From contig OY730169.1 of the NCBI GenBank assembly GCA_963422465.1, forward strand, positions 1,302,001 to 1,366,000: a DNA stretch of 64,000 nt, read 5' to 3'. The notes beneath the pieces are model-generated. The model was not told the DNA's origin. It saw only the letters and a list, made by a program, of their open reading frames with translations, and did no database searches. Every line of letters starts with the position of its first letter. Position 1 is the first letter of the stretch. Shown piece by piece: positions 1 to 10,972 of this stretch. This DNA comes from Lichina pygmaea. Taxonomy: Eukaryota > Ascomycota > Lichinomycetes > Lichinales > Lichinaceae. The translations under genes and the position numbers were made by a program.

Positions 1-537
1 CGTTTCGGTCCTTGGACGCGTTGTTGACGATGGCCGCGAGCATGAGGCCGATGGTGATGGCGAGCTGGTAGCAGCCGACGATGGTGCCGCGGATCCACTT
101 GGGCGCCGTCTCGGACTGGTACAGCGGGATCAGGGCCGAGATGATGCCGACGCCGAAGCCGGCGAAGAAGCGGCCGGCGAGGAACATGGGGATGGCCGTG
201 GCGACGGTCTGGAGCACGACGCCGAGGTCGAAGACGGCGTTGGCCGCGATGAGCCCCCATCGACGGCCCAGCAGGTCACCCGTGGGCGAGGCCGTCAGGG
301 CCCCGAGGAAAGTACCGGCCGAGAGGATCGAGACGATGGCGGAGGACTGGCTGGGCGAGACGTCCGGCAGGCCGTCCTTCTCGTTGACGTAGCCGGTCGA
401 GAACAACCGGCGCCAGTACAGCATCGGGAGGATGCCACCGATCGTGCCCGTGTCATACCTGTCGAGCCGGCGAGCGGGCAGCGGTCAGCCTTCGATCCGT
501 CTTCTCTGCCTTCCGGCGGGCTCTCTTCCATCATCTT

Positions 538-572
<35 letters not shown>

Positions 573-731
573 AGCCTCGGCCGGGCGTGGCGTGGCGACG
601 CGGAGGAGAGAGCACCGAGAGCGAGGGACGTACCCGTAGAGCACACCACCAAAGGCGACGAAGAGACCGATGATGATGGCCGGCGCCGCCGAGCCGGCCA
701 CATTTTCGGGCTTCTTGATGGTCAAACCCAT
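1..731 (-). CDS. MFS sugar (hexose-type) transporter, N-terminal part; runs off the left edge
   Basis: Plasma-membrane major facilitator of the sugar-porter family, expected to import hexoses by proton symport. Exon 1 is 634-731 (ATG at 731). A 175-bp intron (459-633) begins GTACGT, ends ACAG and carries a (GCC)n run near 541-570. Exon 2 runs from 458 past base 1. Splicing restores the sugar-porter start VLYGYDTGTIGG in the first membrane helix. Further along are the loop motif GDLLGRRWG after helix 2 and AGRFFAGFGVG followed by PLYQSETAPKWIRG, the second sugar-transporter signature. Only about the first 185 residues, roughly four helices, are in the window. The family is clear; the substrate (glucose, another hexose, quinate) cannot be read from this part. 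Confidence 0.9.
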
Positions 732-1476
732 GGTGTCGGTTTGAGAGACCTAGGAGCGGCCGAAAGGCCTGTCGCTGTCGTTGTCGTTGGCTGTCGGGTG
801 GTGAGGCACCGAGTCGTCGATCAAGCTCCGATACACCCTACCGACTCTCTAACGGGCGAAGCCCTATCCCAGGATCGTGCGTCAGGCTGGACGGTGAGGG
901 AGGGAGGGAAAGGGAGGGCCCGAGAGACGACGATGGATGTGGGGGAAGAAGGAAGGAACGAGGTCGAAGGTGAAGACAGAATCCGGGGGGGGGGGGACAA
1001 AGGGGAGCATTTATCTCTTTCCCTCGGGCACACCAACGTCACCAACGCGCGCACACACAAACGCAACTCACGGGGAACACACAAACTCACTCGCACTCAC
1101 ACTCACACAGTCGGGCCACAGCGCAGATGTCAGTGCGCACGCACCATCCAGCGTGATGAGAAGACGAAACGAGAGACGAAGGACCTGGACGAGAAGAGGG
1201 GATTAGGCTTCCAACTGGACGAGAGGGTCCCTCGTATTCTGGCCCACGACGGAAGGATGTGCCGGGGGGGGGGGGGGGGTGTGGAGGCAATCGATGTGGT
1301 GAACGAATGGGCTTGGCCGGTGAGGACGAGCTCGAGCTCTCAGGGCTCAGTCGGGGCTCGCCGGGATGGCCCCGGTCGTCGTCGCAGTTGCGCGCAGCGG
1401 TACGTCACGTACTGGTACGCCGAGAACTAGGCGGTCACGGTATTGCTGGGTACGGGCGATGGCGGGGTGCAGATTC

Positions 1477-1574
1477 CGGTGCCGGTGCCGGTGCCGGTGC
1501 TGGTGCTGGTGCTGGTGCTGGCGCTGGTGTTGGCGCCGGTGTTGGTGCTGCCGGTGCTGCCGGTGCTGCCGGTG
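1477..1574. repeat. GGTGCC/GGTGCT hexanucleotide minisatellite
   Basis: About sixteen imperfect copies of a 6-bp unit (GGTGCC, GGTGCT, GGCGCT, GGTGTT), upstream of the sugar transporter. It would read as a dipeptide repeat in several frames, but no gene structure supports translation. Confidence 0.8.
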
Positions 1575-2097
1575 AGGCCGCTGGAGCTCCAGGGTCGTTG
1601 TAGCCTAGCGACGAGGCTGATGCTAGGCGCGAGGCGACCCGGAAGAAGAAATTTCAACGGCTTGCTTCGTGGATGGAAGGTTTTCGATTTTCGAATCGAC
1701 GAAATTTGGATTTCCGGGGTGCGGGGTTAGGTAGAGAGACGGGTGGGGGTCGCGCCAATCGGACCGCGCAAACGAATAGGGCTTCTGCTTGCGGTAGGCT
1801 GTCGGCGTTAGACTAGGCGGTAGAAGGTGCGGGAGAAAAGGGAGAAGGAAGCTAATTGCTGTAGCGCTGCAGTGCGTCGTCGGGGCTAACCCACCGGAGT
1901 AAACGCCCGCTGCGGGGCTGCCGTGGCACTGGCGCCCGCCGCGCCGTAGGCATGCACGGCACCGGCGACGGCGACGGCGACGGCGACGTCGGGGAGCGGG
2001 ATGGCGTTCGCTGGCCCTGACGGCGTGGGCGAGACGGCGTGAGGAGGCGTCGAGCCGGGGAAAGTGGAAAATGATTTTTGTGGGGCCGTCGACGGTC

Positions 2098-2114
2098 TTT
2101 AGGGTTTAGGGTTT
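2098..2114. repeat. Interstitial telomere-like motif
   Basis: Two full TTTAGGG units followed by TTT. This is too short to be a chromosome end, so it is a chance or relic telomere-like motif. Confidence 0.35.
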
Positions 2115-3112
2115 GCCCTCATCCGGGGCAAGACGATGTGGCCGTAAATGGTGAAATGGCATGTGGGTGGGGCGGGGACGTGCGGCTGAACGCGTGACCT
2201 GCCGATCCCCGAGGACGAGAACGTCGCCGCGGCCGGATTAGTCAGATGGTTTGGTCGAAGGTCGGCCACGGCCCGTCGTACTTCTACTTGTCGCCGTCGC
2301 CGGCAGGCGCGCTTGGCCGCACCGGAGCCCGAGGTACTCGTGACCGTCTTGCGCCGGCGCGTCTGGCGACTCGTCCGCGCTGCCAACATCGTCGAAGCGA
2401 AGTGAGCTGACGATTGGGCATGTGCGAGTTGGGAGCACAAGCGAGCAGGCTCGGTGTAGCGCGAGCACCGGAATACGAGCGAGAGATCAAGCCGAGCACG
2501 AGAGAATCCCATTGCGGTCGGAGGCATGTGCGGTCGACGAAGGCGCCGGACCTCTCCGGTCGGTGCCAGCTGAGGTTACGGCTGCAGCACCTCGTCAAAG
2601 GCCAGCGGGCAGGTAAGACGGCCTGCGGATCTGGACGACGCCCGGCCCGAGACTGACGACGACAGGACACGCCGGCTGTTGTCGCACCCATCCGTCGTAC
2701 GCGAAAAATGGCAGCGCGAGGGGCCTGAGGCGTGTTCGAGGCGGTGTCTGGAGCTGTCTGCTTGCAGCCTCGAGTTTCGGCCCCGAGCTTCGGCCTCGGC
2801 GCTTGCGGCGGGCTCGTTTCGGCCGTGCGTCGACGACATTTCCTGCTCGCCGGACGAAGGGGCGCCCTTCGTTCTCGCATCGTTTCGCATCGTCTTACCG
2901 CCCTTCAATCGCGGTTACCGCCTCTCGAGAATCTCTCGCATGGCCCTCTGCGGACGGAGACCCGTAGAGACACAGGATTCTGTGTTTCGTTTCCACGTCG
3001 AGAAAAAGGTCTCGAGACTCGTGCCGTTTCGTCCGCCGGATACGGACGCCCCATGGGGTAGGGCCACGTCCCGCTAGACCGGATGGGGATGCCCGCTCGC
3101 TACTTCCCCCGT

Positions 3113-3143
<31 letters not shown>

Positions 3144-6100
3144 GTGACGGTTGTAGCGGTTTGGCGGACGCGTGGCCGTGGCCGGACCGGCCCAGAGGGC
3201 GCCCGTCCACGGAGGATGGAGAAGAGGACCGTCGAGAGGTGCTCCCAAGGCCGCTCCGGAGACGGCCAGGTGGACCACCGGCCGAAGTCGACCCTCTGCG
3301 GTGTGGACGGTGCTACGCAAGTCGAGTCCGTCGTGAGCCGTCGAGCCTGGGTCGTGGACGATCGAGACGCCGATTGCGGCGACGCCGAAACAGGACGCCA
3401 CGATGCCGGACTCGGCCGGCAAACACGACGTCGAGAGACATCCAGGCCGCCCGACGAGAGACACGAGCATAGCATCGAAGGATCTTCACGACGCTCAGGC
3501 TCGGTCACCCGACGAGGCGACGACGACGAGCCGCTTGCCTCTGTTGTCGTCTCTTGGCCCGCGATGCGGCGCCAAGCCCTCAGGTCGAAGAGCCGTCGCT
3601 AGGCGAGCGACGCCGATCGTCGAAGGTCAGAGGCACATCCCCTCGGCGCCGTGCGCCCGGCCGACGAGGTGTCTCCAATGCGCGATATACACTCGTATCA
3701 GGAGATATGTCTCGTTTCCCTTCGTTCGCATTTCCCCACACTGATCCCTCTCGTCCTGGACCGCATGCGGCGTCGAGATAAGCTACGATGTCATCTCCCT
3801 CGCTTGCATCTCGATCACGCCACGCTGGATGCGCTACCACTACGCTACGACTCCGGCTAGACCTCCAGAAGCGCCGTGTCAGACCCTCTCGTGCGGCGCT
3901 TTCGTACGAGCTGCACTCTTAGAGGATGCGCGTGACCGGCGAGTCATGTACTCGTAAGGTGCCGCACGGCATCTGTCCCTACAGCATGTACGGGGTCGCG
4001 ACCTGCGATTGCAGTCACCGTACGCCGTTTGATCTTACGGGCTCAAGACTCGTTTCAAAGGTGCGAACACATGGACAACACGATTTCGAAACGTACTTCC
4101 GTAAGTCAATCAGCCCTTCTCCCGTGCGAGCGGGTTTTGTTTCGTTTCGATTGCGCCGCGGCGATGAAGAATGTGGCCTTTCCTCTGAGGGGGCACTCGG
4201 GTGGACGGCACTGGACAAAGTTCTGCGAGTACTTGCATGCGCCGGAAAGTGCGAAGATGATCACTGATCACTTGGTCGTCCACGGTCGAGGAAATGCCGA
4301 GCAGAGCCGCCGCCGCTTCTGGCTTAGCGTCGTCCTACCACTCGCCGGCGAGGATAAACAACGGGCCGATCGGCGTGAGAACGGCGGGACCGCTAGTCCT
4401 GAAACGGCAGCACGGCTGATTGGCGCCGGATTCCAGAGCTTCGACGGATTCGGACTCTTCATGCCTCGGCGAATTCTGCATCGCTTGGCTGCATGCAGAG
4501 TCCGGCCTTTGGATTTGCCAATGCATACGCTGCAACAGCTGCGGCAGTAGCAGCTGCAGCAGCATTAGCAGCAATGATGGCACATCAGCCATCTCTTGGA
4601 CGTCGATCGATCCGATCCCGCGCTCGAACTACCGACTAAAATCCCCAATGGAGAAGTTCTTATTACGTACGTACATGGCTTCAATGTGCGTACCGACGTC
4701 CCAACTTCGGGCTGTCCGTGTGCCGGTCTGTGGGGACTGTCCTGGTCCAGGGCCCTCCCGGTAATACGCCGCCTCATGCCGGCAAGGCTCTCCAAAGATG
4801 TTGCTCGGCGTGCAGCAGGGGAGTAAGATCGGATCACGACGCTATGCCAAGAATGTGGAGGCGTCTTCGAAGCTACACCGAGGCTGGAGTGTGCAGCCTC
4901 GTGGTGGGGCCGGATGTCAGCCGTGTTGAGTTTGTGAAGAGGGCTAGGCTTCCACTTCGAGTGGACGAGACGAAGCGCCAAGCGGACGCCGAGGTGGCGG
5001 TGGCGCCAAGAGGCGTCCAACCGTTCCCGTCGACCAGCCAATTGGTCGACAGTATGCATGAGCGCCAAGCGGGAGTGGAGTGGAGCGGACAAGGGTAGCC
5101 CTGCCATCGTCGGCGCGCTAATGCGCGAAAATGACAAGGTCACGGCCGTCGAAGGCTTCTGGAAGTACCGGTACGGCTGGTCTGACGATGTTCCAGTATC
5201 TGCTGGACCGGAGAGATGATCGACGAGTGACCGTACGCTCGATGACGCCAGAGAGGCCTGCTCGACGTGGGATTCCGAAAAGCAAATATGCCCTCACCAG
5301 CCGGAGAAAGGGGGGGGAAGAGAGCCGAGGACGACGACTACGTTTGTCATGCGGCAAAGACAAGCTTTCGAGACAAGTTTCCTAAGATCAGACCAACCGA
5401 ACATGGGGCAGGTGCTCTGGCTTCCCCGGCTAGCGCGATCTCCGCTGCATGACCGAATGTTCTAGCGGCCTTCTTCGCGCCTTCCAGAAGGCTTCTCGGC
5501 TGCCCAGCTTGCCCTCTGTTTGCTTCGTCGACAGCATGACCCGGGATCCCGTTGCCGAGGGAGGGCGGGCAATGGCCGCGGCATGGCAGATAATGCCTCG
5601 TCCGTCGAACATACGCCGTTGTGCGACCGGCCACGCCGGCTCCCCACGGCCCCCCACGGCCGGGGATCAATAAGCTTGTCCCGGAAAGGCGCGCGAGAGG
5701 ATAATGAGTCCCATGCCCATGACCATGCGCACGGGGGGGAGAGAGCACGGGGGGAGAGCGGGGCGGGGTGGATCGCCTACATGTCTGGGCCGCCTGTCGA
5801 TCTTTCGACTTTGGCCGGAGACCCATGATCGAACCACCGTTCCTCTAGCTCTTCTGACGGCTCGTTCGCTGACGCCCGAACCCTTGACGCAGCGCTTCTG
5901 CCGACCAGAAGCGTGAAGAGGCTGCGTCGCCGCCTGAGGATAATAAAGCTGACGGTTTGGTGGGGGGCCAGTTCGGCAGCCGGTGTCGAAAAAAGGCACG
6001 GTCATCGCCAATGGACCCTCCGAGGCAATAGCCGTCAGCCTGAAGTGCTTGAGCTTCTGCGATGCCTCAGGCTGAAAGATTCTAGATGATTCCGCCGCTT

Positions 6101-7129
6101 CTGCTGCTCCTGCTCGTGCTCCCGCTGCTCCCGAGAGGGGGGAGAGAGAGAGGATCGCGCCCTTCGACTTTGACATGTGATCTTGACTAGACAGGGCTAT
6201 CGAGGCAGCCGAAGACCACAGCAGCCGCCATGGGCCAAGACTGCAGGAAGATCCGCAAGGGTAGATCACAAGGGTCTGAATCGAGCGGGAGGCGAGGGAA
6301 AGGTCATATGTGGGCGCTCCCTTCCTTCCGACCTCTGCTGTCTCTGCTTATTGCGACTAGCATTGCTGACAGTGTAATTGGCGATCGGGCACGATGACCT
6401 CTGCTGAGTCGTCGCGGCACTTTACAACTATCGCTAGCATGGTGGCATATCAGCTTTCTTGGGTTTCTACCGGAAGGTGCAAGAGGTGTTTCATCTGATG
6501 GACAAGACGCACGCCGCCGCGTCCGGTGACGACGAGCATCGGCAACTGTGGTGACGATACCGCCAGCTCGGTCCACCGATGGCTCTATGTAACAGCAGCT
6601 TAAGACGACGATTATCTGGGCGAAAGATGGTTGGTGGGTTCGCGTCCGACGCCCCGCCGGTGCGCTTCGTCCCTATCGTCCATGTCACCATATCCAGATA
6701 CTCAGAGTCGGTACGCCCTCGTATGGGCAGCCGCTCTTTAATCCGGACGAGCAGCCACGACGAGGAGCTTCATATCACCGACTTCCGTGTCCTCGTGACG
6801 CCAAGGAGATCCGTGTGCGTGTTCAAGACGCAAGAATCCGGACATATGGCAGTGATCACTACGAAGTACATACTGCTCTTGTTGCCGCCCAGGTTGTTCG
6901 TCGGTCACACGACGAAGAATAGCAGAAGCTGTGGTTTCGAAACTAAGAACTGGCCTGTCTCGTACGCCGAATGATCTCTGCAGCACGACGTTGTGCTGCG
7001 ACAGCAGACGATCGTTTCTCTTCCACATCGCACTTACTTGGGTGCGCGTTGCTTCAGCAGCGTCTTCAAGTATGTTTCTGATACAAGTGGAAAGGAGAGT
7101 ACCTCGCCGTCGCTCGGAGAGCTCACCGG

Positions 7130-7400
7130 ACACGTGGCTCCTGCCGCAGACGAGAAGCACGGGCTTGTCACAGTGTTGTGTATGGCTGTACATGTTCTGA
7201 GGAATGAGTGATTGCAGACACTTGTCTCCTACCACAAATGGGAAGTACGCTTCTGCCATACAGTGTTGAGGACGGCCATATTACATATTCCGAGGAACGA
7301 GCGATCACGGACACTCGGCTCCTACCGCAGACAAGAAGCACAGGCTTGTCACATGAGGTTGATGGTGGTCATATGTCTTCCGAGGAACAAGCGATAGCAG
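7130..7400. repeat. Decayed tandem repeat, three units of about 88-93 bp
   Basis: Units begin at 7130, 7218 and 7311 and end near 7400. Each opens with ACAC.TG.CTCCT.CC.CA and carries a GAAGCAC..GCTTGTCAC block or a diverged form, then GAGGAA.GAG.GAT at its end. Unit length is close to 30 codons, and both strands show partial open frames (for example SLVPRN / SLIPQN on the minus strand), but stops interrupt them. Origin unknown; it may be a degraded repeat-protein gene or a plain minisatellite. Confidence 0.6.
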
Positions 7401-8727
7401 ATCCCCGTGACACTGGCCGTTGGTTTGACCGGCAGCCCCGAGCACATTTCGATAACCGGTGGAGCAGATATTGCGAAGGTCAACAGAGACCTTCTGATGG
7501 TCTGTACCCGTCGATGCAGGATGTTGTACAAGAACCACAGACAACTTGTTGCAACAAGCCCGTGGAGCGTACTTGGCGTCGACACTCCGTCGTCATTTCT
7601 TCTGGCCGTCGAGAAGCAATCACACCGACTGCATCAACGAGGTTTCATCGGCATTTGGTTGCAGTGACACTTGCCTGCTCTTGCATACCCTTTGCCTTCT
7701 CTTGCCCAAGCTCCGGCATATCAACGGAATCTTTGAAGCCCAACCAGAGACCGACTTGGGTACTGCGGATGGCAATTCAAGAAGTCTCTTGAAGAGCCAT
7801 CACTTGGACTTGTTGGAAGACCGCCTCTAGCATCGCGACGCCTATTTTGTTGCAGATGTACTCAAATGTCCATCTTCTCGCTCCCTTCTTGGTCTCATGC
7901 AAGTGACACTTCTGCGGTCTTCACCTGATGACGTGGGTGGTCGATGGAGTTGTTGGGACTTTGCCACTGTGTCACTGCCAAATAGGAAGATCGCCGAAGG
8001 GGTGTAAGAGGCAAGGTCGATGATAATGTTGACAGAGAGCCGCCACAAAAAGACATTGAGTCTGACGGAGCTGCTCACAGCGCCACAACCGCCCACTTGA
8101 ATAAGAAGTCGGTAAGTACCTACTTCTCCTCTTCTTCTCTCATAACAGATAAGGTTAAGAAGGTGGGTTAGAGATGGGCTAAAGCGGGTTTCAATCAGAG
8201 TGTCAGACTAGTAAGGTACAAAGAACTCTCTTTGTGGCGAGATCTACAGAATTTGTTGCTAAGAGCATCGATTTTTAAACCCAGATTCTTTACTACTTTT
8301 ACTACAGACAAATCATCATTAGGGAGGGGGGAGTCAGTGTGGGTGCGAGGTGGGTGCAGGGTGTAGCCTGAGGTTGTTTGATCAGAGGGGGGGGGGGGCC
8401 AAGTGCTGTTGTGGTGTTGTCTATGTGTTGTTGCTACCGCTATAGTATCTCCTTGGCCTACTCATGTCAGGTTTTGCCTGGCATGACTCTGGGGGTGTGG
8501 TGTCAGTCTCTCTATAAAGTGAGATACTGGCAGGTTTAATCACAAGCTGTGTTGACCTTCTGGTGTACCCCTGTCACCTTCAGGCAGGCGTGTGCTTGTA
8601 GCTGGAGGTGTGTGATATATGCCCGTAGAGAGGTGACTGGCTAATATAGATCTTATAGTAAGTGAACAATAACAGCACACAAGAGTGATCACTATAATGT
8701 CTTGTTATTGTATAGTTGTATCTTCTT

Positions 8728-8740
8728 ACATGAAGCCAGT
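8728..8740. repeat. Target-site duplication of LINE copy 1 (3' side)
   Basis: The 13-mer ACATGAAGCCAGT lies directly beside the LINE's 3' tail and recurs exactly at 10960-10972 beside its truncated 5' end. Confidence 0.85.
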
Positions 8741-10959
8741 TGATTGATTGGTTGAATTCCTACACCATTCTAGCACTAGTGTATCTAGGCTACACTGGGT
8801 CAACTATAGAATTAGGCTAGGAAAACTCAACTGAGTAAAAAACCTCTCCCTGCAGCGCCTCAGGCAGCGCTATCCTCTCAAGTAATCTGTAGAACATGGG
8901 GGGTGACTGGTTAGTAACCAGTATCCAGCTGCTCCTGAGCCCAGGAGAACTGGGAGAGAACTCCGTGGTGTAGGATCCACAAGGTGAGGGTGGCAGTGGG
9001 CTGCGGGTGCAAGATCATCACCTGGTAGTCAGTAGTAGCAGTTGCAGTGTAAAGACTGCAGCATACTTGCTGCAGGTGTGGGCACTCTAGAACAACATGC
9101 TTGGCAGTCTCCCGCTGCACTCCGCAGCAACAAGCTGGTGTCAGGAAGCTGGGGACTTGTCACCTGCAGAGGAAGACTGCCAGCCCAATCTTACCTGTGC
9201 ACATCTGCGTTAAGATGCTGCTTTGGGCCTTGGATAGGCTGGCGCAAAGCTGGAGAGACATCTGGTACAGCATCTTGTCTGGCTTCCAGTTGTCTCTCCC
9301 TCCAGGATCTGGGTCCAGCAGCTAGATTTGAGGTGGGGGCCCACTGTGGAGCTTGTGCCATCACTCCCAGCACCATTGCTCTGATAGCAAGCAGGCCTGC
9401 CAGACTGTTTGTGGGGGGAGTGCCTAGGGGTGGAGTGACTGCAGGGTGGCCGTCAGCCCATGGGGGCAGGCCCAGAGACCCCCTTGGTGGATTCCAGTGA
9501 CTGCTGAGACCAGAGGATTGACTCTACCCAGTGGTGTCACACCTGGCCTGGTGAGATGTAGGTGTGGTGACATTGGCCCAGTCATCAGGCCAGCTGACAC
9601 TTGAGTTGTTCGCAGGCCTCTTGAATCTCTGTCCAGACCCCGGAGGCTTCCATCCTGGCACGTGCCTGTAGCTGCAGTTGTGCCATGTGTGCCCGGAGGG
9701 GTGGGACAGCGGCCTCGCTCTCAAGCTGCTTCTGGCTGGTAGCCCTGAAGCCGCCAGTAACTGACCGTAGGCAGTGTTGTTATTGCTGATCAAGGGTGTC
9801 TCCAATCCAGCGTCGGTGCGCTGGCCTCAGGAGGCTGTCCAGTGGGCTCCACACTGTCACTCCGTAGGTGATGACTGGGCGCCCCACAGCGTTGTAGATC
9901 AGCCGTGCTTTGTTGAAGGTGGCTCCCCAGGTGGATCCTGTGATGGCGGAGAGGGCCCGGCTTTACTGTGTTACCCTTTTGGCTGTGCGCTTCACGTGCG
10001 GTCCCCAGTGGAGCTTCAGGTCCGGTAGGACACCGAGTATCCGGAGGGTTGGTTGCGGGGCCTTGGTGATACCCCCCAGGTTGACGCCTGCGGCCATGTT
10101 GAATCACCTTGGAGAACGAGTCAGGTGCATCAACTCGTATTTGTGTAGTGCGAAGGTGGCTCCGTGATGGTGGGCCCAGGCGGTGCAGCCGTGGTGGACG
10201 TGTTCAAGCACTCAGCAGTTGCTTTCTGTGCTGTTGCCAACCACTAGGATGTTGACATCGTCGACGAAGCCAATAGCTGACACCTTTCCGGTTCCTCAAG
10301 TGCAGAAGTTGACCAGATCCTTGTTGAAGAACAGAAAAAGGATTGGGGAGACTGGGGACCCTTGCGGTGTGCCGGTGGACACCTGGTGAGTGTCGCTCTG
10401 CCATCACCCCAGAACTAGGGAGGTTTGGCGATCCTTCAGGAAGCTGGCTGTCCATCTGAGGAGTGCTGTTGGTACGCGGTCTCGCCGGAGGATGTGCAGT
10501 AGTCGGTCGTGCGACATGTTTGGGAACGCCGCCGCCATGTCCAGGCCGAGGACTGTAGCCACCTTGTCGCGGCCTTGCTCCCAGGCGGTGTGGATCTGCT
10601 CGGTCAGCAGTTCCAGGGCTGTGGTAGTGTCTCGTTGTCGGCGGCACCCGTGTTGCGCTCGTGGGAGTAGACCGTAGCGTTCAGCTACGTAGCGGATCCT
10701 CCGGGCCACGATGGCTTCCAGCGTCTTGCCGAGGGTGTTGAGGAGGGTGATCGGGCGCCAGGCCTTCGGTTCTCTGTAGTCTGGCTTGGCTGGCTTGCGT
10801 AAGGCGATGGTTGTAGCCTCTCGGAAACAGTGGGGGTGGTGGCCTTGTTGCAGGCATGCGTTGAACAGGGCCTGCAGGTAACCTGCCGCGTCCTCGTAAA
10901 GTAGACGGAGGATGCGATGTGGAATGCCGTCGGGGCCTGGGGCCTTGTCTGGGCCGGGC
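8741..10959 (-). mobile_element. 5'-truncated Tad-like LINE (copy 1), minus strand
   Basis: Non-LTR retrotransposon fragment of 2,219 bp. At the 5' end (10,959) the reading starts inside the reverse transcriptase at PGPDKAPGPDGIP, then RPITLLNTLGKTLE, GLDMAAAFPNMSHDRLL and an FVDD catalytic box (10257-10268, followed by VNILVVGN). The thumb region and a C-terminal zinc-knuckle region (TAKHVVLECPHL near 9100) follow. No RNase H domain is visible. Several stops and frame changes break the ORF, many at sites where copy 2 has an open codon, as C-to-T decay would give. The 3' end is a short-repeat tail (8741-8760), not poly(A). Exact 13-bp duplications flank it, so both ends are certain and truncation happened at insertion. 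Confidence 0.92.
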
Positions 10960-10972
10960 ACATGAAGCCAGT
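10960..10972. repeat. Target-site duplication of LINE copy 1 (5' side)
   Basis: Exact second copy of ACATGAAGCCAGT, abutting the truncated 5' end of the LINE. Confidence 0.85.

Larger units (their letters stand above)
732..8727. other. Gene-poor intergenic stretch with simple repeats
   Basis: No frame here reads like a protein family I recognise. The many open frames are a by-product of GC-rich sequence. It holds G runs at 985-996 and 1264-1279, a GGTGCC/GGTGCT hexamer array (1477-1574), two telomere-like heptamers (2098-2114), a (GCC)n run near 3112-3145, and a decayed ~90-bp tandem repeat (7130-7400). From about 8100 to 8727 it turns AT-richer, perhaps the remains of older repeats. The first kilobase should hold the promoter and leader of the sugar transporter. 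Confidence 0.6.

Noticed and set aside
432-1430. 332-codon plus-strand frame over the transporter start
   Set aside because: Covers the transporter's first exon and intron antisense, then low-complexity DNA; not protein-like.
2098-2114. Telomere repeats marking a chromosome end
   Set aside because: Only two units, internal and surrounded by ordinary sequence.
6738-7259. Minus-strand 173-codon frame across the tandem repeat
   Set aside because: No recognised domain, and it depends on the decayed repeat; treated as repeat DNA.
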